From Spirochaetaceae bacterium (lineage in GTDB: Bacteria; Spirochaetota; Spirochaetia; Treponematales; Rectinemataceae): a DNA stretch of 44,865 nt. The stretch spans positions 1 to 44,865 of the forward strand of contig JAOABY010000013.1 of NCBI GenBank assembly GCA_026418115.1. The letters are read 5' to 3'. The number at the start of each line of letters is the position of its first letter. Positions within the stretch are counted from its first letter, which is position 1. Below, one piece after another: positions 26,490 to 34,245 of this stretch. The notes under the pieces are model-generated. The model ran no database searches. It was not told the origin of the DNA and saw only the letters and a list, made by a program, of their open reading frames with translations. The position numbers and the translations under genes are program-made.

Positions 26490-27647
26490 ATGAGGCAGTC
26501 CATGGAGCAGGTTACTGCACGCCACATCGCCCCTCAGCCTCGTGGGAAATTCGCAGCACCTGGCTTTGAGTCTCTAGTTCGGGTGTTTGAGTCCCAGATT
26601 GAGCAAGGGCTGCATGCCGGCGCACAGATCTGTGTCCGGCGGGGGACGGAGCTCCTCTGCGACTGGTGGGGAGGCATTGCAGATACCCGTACTCGCCGAC
26701 CAGTCACCTGCTCCACTCCCTTTATGGTGTACTCGGCTACCAAGGCTCTCACCGCCATCATGATCCACATGCTGGCAGATCGGGGTGCACTCGATCTTGA
26801 TGCTCCCGTCGCACACTACTGGCCTGCATTCGCGCGCAACGGCAAGGAAAAGGTCACCATCGCACACGTGCTGCTCCACCAGTCAGGAATCCCCGGCAAG
26901 GCTACCCTTGGTGAAGTTGCGTCCTGGCTCGTGCCTGGCTTGCCCGAACACAGGGTTTCCAGAATGTGCCCTATCCACCGCCCTGGTGAAAAAGCCATCT
27001 ATCACCCCTTCACTGGCGGTTTTGTCCTGGGAGAGCTTATTCGAAGGGCAACCGGCATATCCCCGGCCTCCTTTGCCCGCAAGAAAATTCTTGAGCCTCT
27101 CGGTATGCATGATTCATTTCCCGGCCTTCCTCTGTCACGCCAGGCACAGGCTTCGTGCATCTACACCAGCGATCCGGAACAGGCGTCCGCCGCCCGTCTC
27201 TTCTCGCTGCCGCTCTATCGAAGGCTTTTCCTTCCTGCAGCCTCGCTCAACACCACAGCATGGGATCTTTGTACCTTCTATAGTGCCCTTGCCCAGGGTG
27301 GCACACTGGGGACTATGCGCCTCATCTCGAGCCGGCAACTGGAAGAAGCAACCCAGCTTTGCTACGATGGTCCCGATGGCGATACCGGCCGATGGATCAA
27401 GCGGAGCCTCGGATTTTCGCTGGGGGGCTATTCCCAGTTTCCTGACAAGAATCTGTACATCTATGGGCGCGCTTCTACCATTGCAACCTTTGGCCACAGC
27501 GGCCAGGGCGGTTGTGCCATCGGCTGGGCAGATCCTCCTTCCGGCCTCTCTTTTGCTTTTGTATGTAACGGCTTCCTTGACATGGAAGGCGCGCACCGCC
27601 GGTTTGAGGCGCTGGCTGATGAAGTCTGGCAAGCATTGGCGCGCTGA
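26490..27647 (+). CDS. Serine hydrolase, beta-lactamase/EstB family
   Basis: A 385-aa serine hydrolase of the class-C beta-lactamase/esterase group. The catalytic SxxK is in YSATKALTAIM (about residues 80-83). The second motif tyrosine is in AIYHPFTGGFVLGEL, with the usual Asn position occupied by Pro, and the third motif is GHSGQGG near residue 335. There is no signal peptide, so it is likely a cytoplasmic esterase or amidase rather than a resistance enzyme. One base separates it from the MFS gene, suggesting it acts on the imported compound (inference). Motif copy 26643-26652 encodes GTEL in a surface loop. Confidence 0.85.
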   Translation: MRQSMEQVTARHIAPQPRGKFAAPGFESLVRVFESQIEQGLHAGAQICVRRGTELLCDWWGGIADTRTRRPVTCSTPFMVYSATKALTAIMIHMLADRGALDLDAPVAHYWPAFARNGKEKVTIAHVLLHQSGIPGKATLGEVASWLVPGLPEHRVSRMCPIHRPGEKAIYHPFTGGFVLGELIRRATGISPASFARKKILEPLGMHDSFPGLPLSRQAQASCIYTSDPEQASAARLFSLPLYRRLFLPAASLNTTAWDLCTFYSALAQGGTLGTMRLISSRQLEEATQLCYDGPDGDTGRWIKRSLGFSLGGYSQFPDKNLYIYGRASTIATFGHSGQGGCAIGWADPPSGLSFAFVCNGFLDMEGAHRRFEALADEVWQALAR

Positions 27648-27873
27648 TACCCATTTTACTATCCCATTTCTCTACCCGATCGAATGGCTGAACGTTACTT
27701 GATCTTTGCTAATCTTAATTTTTGGATATTTTGGAGTTTTGTCTCCAAGGCAGGCAATAACGTGTCATTCTGCCTTCCGAATTTTTGGAACAGTTGTATT
27801 CATATTCTTCAATTTATTTATATTATAATAATATAATTCTATTATGACAACATCGCGTTGTGCGAAATTTTAT
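27648..27873. other. AT-rich intergenic region
   Basis: No gene seen. Includes a small TTGGAG/CTCCAA inverted repeat (27731-27748) and a very AT-rich tract around 27806-27845 just upstream of a strong promoter, which could serve as an UP-type element. Confidence 0.5.
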
Positions 27874-27902
27874 TTGACTTTGTCTCCATCCTTCACTATG
27901 CT
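27874..27902 (+). promoter_or_regulatory. Strong promoter for small secreted protein
   Basis: TTGACT (27874-27879), exactly 17 bases, TATGCT (27897-27902). Predicted start near 27909 gives a leader of about 87 bases. Confidence 0.7.
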
Positions 27903-27960
27903 GAAAACAAAGTTTTGCAGGGGAATCTGTTGGAGGAACCTGCAAGATTACAAAAAGATT

Positions 27961-27979
27961 GCAGAGGCACAGCCTCTGC
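27961..27979 (+). promoter_or_regulatory. Leader hairpin just before ribosome site
   Basis: GCAGAGGC-ACA-GCCTCTGC, a perfect 8-bp stem with a 3-base loop, ending six bases before the GAGGAG ribosome site. It could protect the mRNA 5' region or tune initiation. Confidence 0.55.
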
Positions 27980-27995
27980 GCAAGAGGAGTTTCAA

Positions 27996-28460
27996 ATGAA
28001 AAAGTTCGTGTTGGTAGCTCTGTTCGCGGCAGTGGTGTTTGGTTCGGCGTTTGCGGCAACTGATGGCGAGATCAAGATGACCGGCAAGGTTTCCGAGATC
28101 TTCTCGGTCACGCTGCCATCTGCATTCGAAGGCGTGATGAATGACAATGTTCTGAACACCTGGGACATTGGCAAGATCAAAGTCATCAGCAACGCCAAGA
28201 ACTGGACCATCACTATCGGCAGCGCCAATAGTGGCAACCTGGTTAACAGCGTGTATGGCGAGAAGGTTCCCTATACCTTCACGCTCGGAGAGCTCGTCAA
28301 GAATCAGAGCCTCGCCAGCGCGTGGACCAGCGCCGCTCAGGCCCGGACCCCCAAGGCCGGTACTGAATATGCGCTTTCGATTTCGTTTGGTCCTTCCACC
28401 GAGTTCTATCAGGTGGGAACCTATACCGACACCCTGAAGGTGAGCATCGCTCACAACTGA
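27996..28460 (+). CDS. Small exported beta-rich protein, unknown
   Basis: A 154-aa protein with a textbook signal peptide (MKKFVLVALFAAVVFGSAFA, cleavage after AFA at about residue 20). The mature chain is about 130 residues, rich in Ser, Thr and Val, with alternating strands (VSEIFSVTLPS, KNWTITIGSANSG, YALSISFGPS, DTLKVSIAHN), suggesting a single beta-sandwich. It has no cysteine. I do not recognise a named family. It has its own promoter, a leader hairpin, GAGGAG six bases before ATG and a very strong terminator: the layout of an abundant monocistronic envelope protein. Confidence 0.8.
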   Translation: MKKFVLVALFAAVVFGSAFAATDGEIKMTGKVSEIFSVTLPSAFEGVMNDNVLNTWDIGKIKVISNAKNWTITIGSANSGNLVNSVYGEKVPYTFTLGELVKNQSLASAWTSAAQARTPKAGTEYALSISFGPSTEFYQVGTYTDTLKVSIAHN

Positions 28461-28482
28461 TGCCCGCATCAGAGTGATGACT

Positions 28483-28517
28483 GAAAGGCCGTCCTGCAGG
28501 CTGCAGGACGGCCTTTC
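28483..28517. terminator. Bidirectional terminator
   Basis: 17-bp perfect inverted repeat (28483-28499 and 28501-28517) between the convergent small secreted protein and mgtE, with a T-rich 3' side on the plus strand. Confidence 0.85.
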
Positions 28518-28541
28518 GTTTCTTGAAGCTTGCAAGCTGGC

Positions 28542-29918
28542 TCAGAGATGCAGAATGGCCTTGGCCGTAGAGAAATAAATGAACAATCCCGTGATATCCA
28601 CAACAGTCGTCAGCGCAGGGCTCGCAATGAGCGCCGGGTCAAGATGCAACGCCGCAGCCCCGAGTGGCAGCAAAGCGCCAATAAGCGTAGCAGTTATCAC
28701 CTGAATGCTCAGCGCAATCGCAATCGCCAGCCCGACCATCGACAGATCGATACCGCCAGGCAGGCTCACACCACCACCAGTGAGGAGGACTCGCACAAAC
28801 GCAAGCACTCCCAGCACCAGGCCAAGAAGAAGACCTATCCGCAGTTCCTTCCAGATTACCTTGAGCGCATCTTTGGGAGTTATTTCCTTCAGTGCGAGGG
28901 CGCGCACTACCACCGTTGCCGACTGACTTCCAGTATTGCCACCGGTATCGGCAAGCATCGGCATGTAAAACGCCAGGATCAGAAGGCTGGTAAGTGTCTC
29001 CTCGAAAGACTGCAGCACTGCTCCAGACAGCAGGCCTGCAGCAGCCAGAATCACCAGCCAGAGCACCCTGTGCCTGAAATTGTCCCACACCGAAGTATGA
29101 AGATAGGTCGTATCCTCATGCTTGCCCGAAATGGCCATGAAGCGCTCGATATCCTCAGTGCGCTCTGCCTCGAGCACATCGATGGCATCATCATGGGTAA
29201 TGATACCGATGAGATGACGCTCATCATCCACGACAGGCAGAGAGACGAGATCGTATCTGGAGAAGAGATAGAGTGCTTCTTCACGGTCTGTCATCGCTAC
29301 GACACTATGGACCTGCTCGTCCATGATATCGGCGAGTTTCGCGCCGGGATTTGCCAGAATCAGATCCGCGAGCGAAATACTGCCGACCAGACATCCTTCC
29401 GTGTCGATGACAAAAATTGTATAGAGCGATTCCTTGGGTGCTCCCTCGTGCCGAATCTTTTCAATGGCTTCAGACACCTTGAGATGCGCAGGCACGGCCA
29501 CGTAATCCGTGGTCATGATGGAGCCTGCCGTTCCTTCAGGATACTGGGCGAGCTGACGGATTTCTTCCTGTTCTTCCTTATCGAGTACTGGGAGCACATC
29601 CTCGACACGGTCTGGCATGGCTTTCAGCATGTCGACCCGGTCATCCGGCTCCATTCTCTCGACGTAGCTTGCCAGTTCCTTTTCGGAGAGCAGATCTGTC
29701 AGATCGACCTGATAGGAAGATGGCAGCTCTGAGAGCACATCGGCGCTCAGATCTTTATCAAGAGCCTTCAGAATCTTGAGTGCATCTTCCGGCTCGAGAC
29801 CTGTGAGAATTTCGGCTATTTCAGTAGGATGCCGATCGGAGAAGAATTCGAGAATTGACTCCAGGTTGCCTTCATCGAGGAGACTCTTGATATCTGGAGC
29901 AAGCAGTTGATCGAGCAT
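28542..29918 (-). CDS. mgtE: Magnesium transporter MgtE
   Basis: A 458-aa Mg2+ channel of normal length. Order: N-terminal superhelical domain (about residues 1-130), two CBS domains (GSIMTTDYVAVPAHLKVSEA and the LADIMDEQVHSVVAMTD segment) that sense intracellular Mg2+, a plug helix, then five membrane segments. ADTGGNTGSQSATVVVRALA is the family's pore-region signature. GGGAGG lies six bases before the ATG. Upstream lies a leader with a small ORF and a repeat that overlaps the ribosome site. No M-box (ykoK) riboswitch is recognised there. Confidence 0.93.
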   Translation of the reverse strand: MLDQLLAPDIKSLLDEGNLESILEFFSDRHPTEIAEILTGLEPEDALKILKALDKDLSADVLSELPSSYQVDLTDLLSEKELASYVERMEPDDRVDMLKAMPDRVEDVLPVLDKEEQEEIRQLAQYPEGTAGSIMTTDYVAVPAHLKVSEAIEKIRHEGAPKESLYTIFVIDTEGCLVGSISLADLILANPGAKLADIMDEQVHSVVAMTDREEALYLFSRYDLVSLPVVDDERHLIGIITHDDAIDVLEAERTEDIERFMAISGKHEDTTYLHTSVWDNFRHRVLWLVILAAAGLLSGAVLQSFEETLTSLLILAFYMPMLADTGGNTGSQSATVVVRALALKEITPKDALKVIWKELRIGLLLGLVLGVLAFVRVLLTGGGVSLPGGIDLSMVGLAIAIALSIQVITATLIGALLPLGAAALHLDPALIASPALTTVVDITGLFIYFSTAKAILHL

Positions 29919-29950
29919 GGGTACCTCCCTGCAAGCATTGCCCGGTACCC
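29919..29950 (-). promoter_or_regulatory. Inverted repeat overlapping the mgtE ribosome site
   Basis: GGGTACC (29944-29950) and its complement (29919-29925) form a 7-bp stem with an 18-base loop. The arm next to the start codon ends directly before the ATG and overlaps the last bases of the Shine-Dalgarno GGGAGG, so folding would hinder initiation. Confidence 0.5.
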
Positions 29951-29966
29951 GACCCGCGAAAGGGAA

Positions 29967-30077
29967 TCAACGCTCCGCCGCACGGTTCCCAAGGCGGGCG
30001 AGGTACTGGACGAGGTCTGTTCTGGTGCGACTGTAAGGCTCCGGAGGCTGACTGCCGGGCCCTTCTGAATCGTTCAT
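29967..30077 (-). CDS. Candidate 36-aa leader peptide ahead of mgtE
   Basis: A small ORF starting ATG at 30075-30077 with GGAGGGAAAGG directly before it (SD about 5-8 bases upstream), stopping 48 bases before mgtE. It reads MNDSEGPGSQPPEPYSRTRT followed by DLVQYLARLGNRAAER. It is rich in proline near the N-terminus (PGSQPPEP). Proline-coded leaders control Mg2+ transporters in enteric bacteria (mgtL), so a similar translation-dependent switch is possible; equally it may be an ordinary small protein. Coding status is unproven. Confidence 0.45.
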   Translation of the reverse strand: MNDSEGPGSQPPEPYSRTRTDLVQYLARLGNRAAER

Positions 30078-30187
30078 ACCTTTCCCTCCCGAGATGTGAA
30101 GCGGCAAACTGCCAGAAACGATTGTACTTCAAATCGAGGAAATGCGGCAAGCCCGAAGTATTAGCCTGATGAAATGCAGTCCATGAT

Positions 30188-30216
30188 TTGACAGCTTGAA
30201 AGGCATGGTCCATACT
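30188..30216 (+). promoter_or_regulatory. Promoter of ridA
   Basis: TTGACA (30188-30193), 17 bases, CATACT (30211-30216), 19 bases before the ridA ATG. The gap between mgtE and ridA (29919-30235) otherwise holds the mgtE leader on the opposite strand. Confidence 0.7.
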
Positions 30217-30235
30217 GGACACGAAAGGAGTCCAT

Positions 30236-30619
30236 ATGGAAAAGACATGTGTTACTGCTCCTGGTGCGCCTGCAGCGCTTGGTCCCTATTCGCACGCGGT
30301 CGCAGCAGGTCAGTTCATCTTCCTCTCCGGACAGCTTGGTCTGGATCCCGTCTCTGGCAATCTTGTGCCGGGCGATGTGAAGGCTCAGGCTCGTCAGGCG
30401 ATGGAAAATGTCAAGGCAGTACTCGCTTCACAGGGACTCACCACCGCTGCCATTGTCAAGACCACGATATTCCTCGCCGATATGAAGGACTTTGCAGCGG
30501 TCAATGAGGTCTATGCCTCCTTTTTCGAGGGGGGATACCCTGCAAGGAGTGCGGTTCAGGTGGCTGCACTCCCAAAAGGTGGTCTGGTCGAGATAGAGTG
30601 CATTGCCATACGAGCATGA
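30236..30619 (+). CDS. ridA: RidA enamine/imine deaminase
   Basis: A 127-aa YjgF/RidA protein that hydrolyses 2-aminoacrylate and related enamines to keto acids, protecting PLP enzymes. GPYSHAVAAGQFIFLSGQLG, the catalytic arginine in YPARSAVQVAALPKGG (about residue 104) and the terminal VEIECIAI are intact. AAAGGAG lies five bases before the ATG. It is directly followed, seven bases later, by a PLP beta-lyase whose reaction produces the RidA substrate. Confidence 0.93.
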   Translation: MEKTCVTAPGAPAALGPYSHAVAAGQFIFLSGQLGLDPVSGNLVPGDVKAQARQAMENVKAVLASQGLTTAAIVKTTIFLADMKDFAAVNEVYASFFEGGYPARSAVQVAALPKGGLVEIECIAIRA

Positions 30620-30626
30620 TGCTGCC

Positions 30627-31820
30627 ATGACATATGATTTTGATGCCCCAGTCGACCGCCGCGGAACCGCAAGCCTGAAGTGGCTCTCCCCTCCTGGCCA
30701 TGAGCATGTGCCTGATGTTATTCCGCTCTGGGTGGCAGATATGGATTTTGCCTGTGCTCCTGCAATTGCAGAGGCACTGCAGAAAAGAGCAGATCACCCA
30801 GTATATGGTTATACTGTAAGACCTGATGGGTATTACGAGGCCTTCATCTCGTGGATGGGCCGGCGCAATCACTGGAACATTGCAAGATCCTGGATTACCC
30901 ATGCACCAGGAGTGGTGCCGGCCTTGAATCTGGCAATCCTCGCCTGTAGCCATCCAGGTGACGGAATCGTTATCCAGCCGCCTGTGTATTACCCTTTCAT
31001 GGCCGGCATACGAAACAATGGCCGGCGATTGCTGGAGAATCCGCTGGTTATCCGCAATGGCATCTACAGTATGGATTTTGAGCAACTCGAGGCGATGCTT
31101 GATAATCCGGCCAACCGCGCCAGGATGCTGATTCTCTGCAGCCCCCATAACCCGGTGGGCCGCGTCTGGAGATCCAGCGAGCTTGCAAAGCTTGTCGATA
31201 TCTGCGTCGCACGAGGTGTTGTCATTGTTTCGGATGAGATACACTCTGACATCATTCTGGGGACAGAGCCTCATGTCTGCACAGCCACTGCTGCAGCAGC
31301 AGCCTCCGAGTGGACCATCACGCTGACAGCACCAAATAAGACCTTCAACATCGCTGGGCTACAGATTGCCAATGTGATCATCCCCAACCCGCGACTCCGC
31401 GCGGCCTACAACGCCCAGGTAGAGAATCTGGGGCTCGGTCTCGGCAATCTGTTTGGCATCGTTGCGCAGGAAGCTGCCTATCGCCATGGTGAATCCTGGC
31501 TGGAAGAGCTGCTCGTCTATCTGAAAGGCAACGAACAGATGGTGCGCAGCTTTCTAGCTGAGCGCCTTCCCCGTATTCAGGCTTATCCACTCGAGGGAAC
31601 CTATCTGATGTGGCTGTATTTCGGAAATCTCGGGATGGACGATATGGCGCTCAGGGAGTTCTTGCTCAGCCGCGCGCGAATCTGGCTGGATGAGGGCACC
31701 AAATTCGGCACAGGAGGTTCAGGTTTCATGAGACTCAATCTTGCCTGCCCTCGGGCGAGGCTTCGCGAAGCTCTGGAAAGACTTGAAGCTGCATTGGTGG
31801 ACGCAGGTATGGCAAGGTGA
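30627..31820 (+). CDS. PatB/MalY-type PLP beta-lyase (aminotransferase fold I)
   Basis: A 397-aa cystathionine/cysteine-S-conjugate beta-lyase: cystathionine to homocysteine, pyruvate and ammonia through 2-aminoacrylate. The N-terminal DRRGTASLKW and PLWVADMDFACAPAI are signature of PatB/MalY. The PLP lysine is in TAPNKTFNIAGLQIAN (about residue 235), the aspartate in VSDEIHSDI, and CSPHNPVGRVW precedes it. The start ATG at 30627 is set by the N-terminal match; no strong ribosome site, consistent with coupling to ridA. Motif copy 31260-31269 encodes GTEP just after the active-site aspartate strand. Confidence 0.9.
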   Translation: MTYDFDAPVDRRGTASLKWLSPPGHEHVPDVIPLWVADMDFACAPAIAEALQKRADHPVYGYTVRPDGYYEAFISWMGRRNHWNIARSWITHAPGVVPALNLAILACSHPGDGIVIQPPVYYPFMAGIRNNGRRLLENPLVIRNGIYSMDFEQLEAMLDNPANRARMLILCSPHNPVGRVWRSSELAKLVDICVARGVVIVSDEIHSDIILGTEPHVCTATAAAAASEWTITLTAPNKTFNIAGLQIANVIIPNPRLRAAYNAQVENLGLGLGNLFGIVAQEAAYRHGESWLEELLVYLKGNEQMVRSFLAERLPRIQAYPLEGTYLMWLYFGNLGMDDMALREFLLSRARIWLDEGTKFGTGGSGFMRLNLACPRARLREALERLEAALVDAGMAR

Positions 31821-31826
31821 TATAGT
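31818..31826 (+). promoter_or_regulatory. Extended -10 ahead of mntP
   Basis: TGA followed by TATAGT, 11 bases before the mntP ATG, inside the 17-bp gap after the lyase stop; the resulting transcript would have only a few leader bases. Confidence 0.4.
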
Positions 31827-31837
31827 CGGCATTCGCC

Positions 31838-32425
31838 ATGATACTGACGTCTATCCTCATCGGGCTGGCACTGGCTGCTGATGCATTTGCCGTGTCAGTT
31901 TCTGCTGCAGCCTGCTCTTCATCGATTCCCTTGCTGATCGGAATTCGTGCTGCCTTCATTTTCGGTCTGTTCCAGTTTCTCATGCCAGTTGGAGGGTGGC
32001 TGCTTGGCTCAGCCTTTGCGTCCCTCATAGAGGGATTTGATCACTGGATTGCCTTTGGCTTGCTTGCCTTTGTCGGCGGCAAGATGCTGTATGAAGCTGT
32101 GCAGGCCCAGAAACGCGCTGCATGCGGTGATCCCGAAGAGGAGAAGATCCATGGCATCATGCAATGGGACACACTCCTCCTACTGGCGCTCGCTACCAGT
32201 ATCGATGCGCTTGCGGTTGGTCTTTCGTACAGTATTCTTGGTACACCTATTCTTCTGCCTGCCACTATCATTGGTATTACCACTTTTGCTACATGCCTGG
32301 CAGGCATCGAGTTCGGCCGCAGGCTCAAGGACCTGTTGAGCGAATGGGCAGAAATCATTGGCGGCAGCGTGCTGCTACTGATCGGCTTGAAGATTCTCAT
32401 TGAGCACCTGCGCGCAGGTCGCTGA
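31838..32425 (+). CDS. mntP: Manganese efflux pump MntP
   Basis: A 195-aa, six-helix membrane protein of the MntP (YebN) family that exports Mn2+. The two symmetrical signatures are ALAADAFAVSVSAA (about residues 11-24) and ATSIDALAVGLSYS (about 119-132), each carrying the acidic metal ligands. No ribosome site is evident. No Mn riboswitch (yybP-ykoY) is recognised upstream: the gap to the previous gene is 17 bases, too short for one. Confidence 0.92.
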   Translation: MILTSILIGLALAADAFAVSVSAAACSSSIPLLIGIRAAFIFGLFQFLMPVGGWLLGSAFASLIEGFDHWIAFGLLAFVGGKMLYEAVQAQKRAACGDPEEEKIHGIMQWDTLLLLALATSIDALAVGLSYSILGTPILLPATIIGITTFATCLAGIEFGRRLKDLLSEWAEIIGGSVLLLIGLKILIEHLRAGR

Positions 32426-32439
32426 GAATCATACGTGGG

Positions 32440-32468
32440 TTGCGGTCGGGATTGGCTGTTCGTATACT
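32440..32468 (+). promoter_or_regulatory. Promoter placing start at flavin-reductase ATG
   Basis: TTGCGG (32440-32445), 17 bases, TATACT (32463-32468). The ATG is six bases after the -10, so transcription would begin on it (leaderless). Confidence 0.5.
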
Positions 32469-32474
32469 GCTGGC

Positions 32475-33002
32475 ATGCGTGCAATCTATAAAGAAATGCC
32501 TTCAAGTGAGGCATATACGCTGCAGAATGCAGGCGGTGTGCTGCTGCTGTGCACACACGGTGTTCCAGGACAGACTCCTTTTTATGATCTTGCGCCCATA
32601 GCATGGTCATGCCCTTTCGATTACGAGCCTGTTTCACGAATGCTTGCGGTGTGTGACACAAGCCACCAGACCTATCGGGACGTTCTTGCTACTGGGGAGG
32701 CCGTGCTTGCACTCGCCAGCGCAGATATGCAGACACTCTGTGAAGCAACAGGTTCCGTCAGCGGAGCCCTCGTTGACAAGTACGCGAAATTCAACATCCC
32801 TGCATTTCGTGCCGATTCCATGGATATTCTGATCCCCGAAGGCGTCCCCGGATGGATGGAATGCCGCCTCGTGCAGACACTTGTGCGGGGCATATCCGGC
32901 ATTCTTTTTCTGGATGTCATCAAAGCCTTTGCGATTGAAGAATTCTGGAAGCACAGGCTGCATTTCGTGCGCCAGGGAGTCTGGTACCATTCAGCCTGCT
33001 GA
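32475..33002 (+). CDS. Flavin-reductase-like (split-barrel FMN-binding) protein
   Basis: A 175-aa protein with the pattern of the flavin-reductase-like domain: the NAGGVLLLCTHGVPG strand pair, LAPIAWSCPFDYEP, and then VDKYAKFNIPAFRADSMDI. The family binds FMN and reduces flavins, or is a partner of flavin-dependent enzymes; the substrate is unknown. The ATG at 32475 lies six bases after a good -10 box, so it is probably translated from a leaderless message. A longer reading to 32400 overlaps mntP and has no family match. Confidence 0.75.
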   Translation: MRAIYKEMPSSEAYTLQNAGGVLLLCTHGVPGQTPFYDLAPIAWSCPFDYEPVSRMLAVCDTSHQTYRDVLATGEAVLALASADMQTLCEATGSVSGALVDKYAKFNIPAFRADSMDILIPEGVPGWMECRLVQTLVRGISGILFLDVIKAFAIEEFWKHRLHFVRQGVWYHSAC

Positions 33003-33028
33003 AAGCCAAATCTACAGGGAGACAGGAA

Positions 33029-34180
33029 ATGATTCGCAAAATATACGTTGTCATGCTGCTGCTCGCAGCTTCCTCAGTCGCCTTTTCTCTCGAGGCTCCC
33101 TCTCTCGTGATAAATGGAGTACATACCAATCAGGACATACTCGGTGGCATCCCACTGCCAACGGGAGCTGATATCATGCTGCTGGTGCCCGTCGACGCCG
33201 GACATCGAACCAGAGCCAGGTTCAGAATCGATGGAAGCTATGGATCAAGAATGATCCTTCGCAATGCTGCCGATATGCAGCCTCTTGCTGCTCCCTCGGA
33301 GGTGGATGACGTCAACCGCTTCATGTGGCCCAATTTTCTCGTTGAGGCCGGATTGTGGCATCAGGTGGCATCCGGAACGAGGAGCGCAAAAGAGCACTCG
33401 CTCAATGGTGCAAATGTCTGGGTTTTTGGCGCCACCCGTCTGAAATATGAAAAGAATTCCACCTCATTCCCTGCTGTTCTGTTCAGTGATGCACAAGAAC
33501 TGCTTTCTGCCTCATTCATTGGCGGAGTGGCGTGGGATTCCGTACGCTGGCTGGAACCGAGAATTAAGACCGGTCTATACGCTGAAATTTCAGCCGAGGG
33601 CAGTCCCGCCATCCTGAATTTCATTGGAGGCGCAGATTACGGCAGAATAAACATGAACATGAGCGCCTATGTCCCTCTCCTGGGTGGCCCTTCCGCTCCT
33701 CGAACACGAACGGAGTTCCTTACAGCGTACCTGGCCTGCCATGTAGAAGCAGATTATGCCTTCGGGAACCATATACCTCTCTGGACGCTCACGTCGTATG
33801 GTGGAAGCCTGGGAAGAAGAGGCCTGGGCGACATGGTACGAGGAGCCCAGTCATGGGGATACGAAGCCCCGCTAAAAGGTTATGCATCGGCAGAACTGAG
33901 AATCGCCGGTCCATTGCTGTCCAGGTCGAGTGCGCTCTATCCTCTTGGCTACTTTTTTGTAGATTCTGGAATCTACAGGGATGTTCCAGGTGTTGCAGAT
34001 TCGGTCAACAATGGAGTGCTCAGCTCAATAGGTGGCGGTTTAGCACTATCGATTCTGAATTTTGCCTATGCCGGCCTGTATGGAGGCTACCGTTTCGATC
34101 CCGGCGATCCTCTCGCGGCAATCTATTATGGGCAACCAGCCGCTCCCTTCATGGGATTTGCATTCACGATGCAATACTAG
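33029..34180 (+). CDS. Predicted outer-membrane beta-barrel protein
   Basis: A 383-aa exported protein with a signal peptide (MIRKIYVVMLLLAASSVAFS). The mature part is rich in Gly, Ser, Leu and aromatic residues with alternating amphipathic strands, for example NMNMSAYVPLLGG, YASAELRIAGPLLS and AYAGLYGGYRFDPGD. It ends FTMQY with an aromatic last residue, as most outer-membrane barrels do. No named family recognised. AGGGAGACAGGA directly before the ATG supplies a ribosome site. It lies 26 bp after the flavin-reductase-like gene. Confidence 0.7.
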   Translation: MIRKIYVVMLLLAASSVAFSLEAPSLVINGVHTNQDILGGIPLPTGADIMLLVPVDAGHRTRARFRIDGSYGSRMILRNAADMQPLAAPSEVDDVNRFMWPNFLVEAGLWHQVASGTRSAKEHSLNGANVWVFGATRLKYEKNSTSFPAVLFSDAQELLSASFIGGVAWDSVRWLEPRIKTGLYAEISAEGSPAILNFIGGADYGRINMNMSAYVPLLGGPSAPRTRTEFLTAYLACHVEADYAFGNHIPLWTLTSYGGSLGRRGLGDMVRGAQSWGYEAPLKGYASAELRIAGPLLSRSSALYPLGYFFVDSGIYRDVPGVADSVNNGVLSSIGGGLALSILNFAYAGLYGGYRFDPGDPLAAIYYGQPAAPFMGFAFTMQY

Positions 34181-34181
34181 A

Positions 34182-34217
34182 GAAAAAAGAGCGGCCGCCC
34201 CTCCCGGACGGCCGCTC
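34182..34217 (-). terminator. Terminator between convergent genes
   Basis: GAGCGGCCG (34189-34197) and CGGCCGCTC (34209-34217), followed on the minus strand by a long T-run (A-run at 34182-34188). Ends the FMN-domain gene; may also stop the barrel gene's message. Confidence 0.9.
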
Positions 34218-34245
34218 CACTTGATTCGTCTGGTTGCGCTCTGCG

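Noticed and set aside
26490-27647. Antibiotic-resistance beta-lactamase
   Set aside because: No signal peptide, third motif and context fit an esterase/EstB-type hydrolase beside a sugar-type transporter.
26785-27702. 305-codon frame overlapping the serine hydrolase
   Set aside because: Low-complexity Pro/Ser/Leu composition; the hydrolase frame carries all catalytic motifs.
28530-29732. 400-codon open frame opposite mgtE
   Set aside because: Arg/His/Gln-rich composition typical of a shadow frame; MgtE is complete on the other strand.
29919-30235. M-box magnesium riboswitch ahead of mgtE
   Set aside because: The conserved M-box segments could not be recognised on the minus strand.
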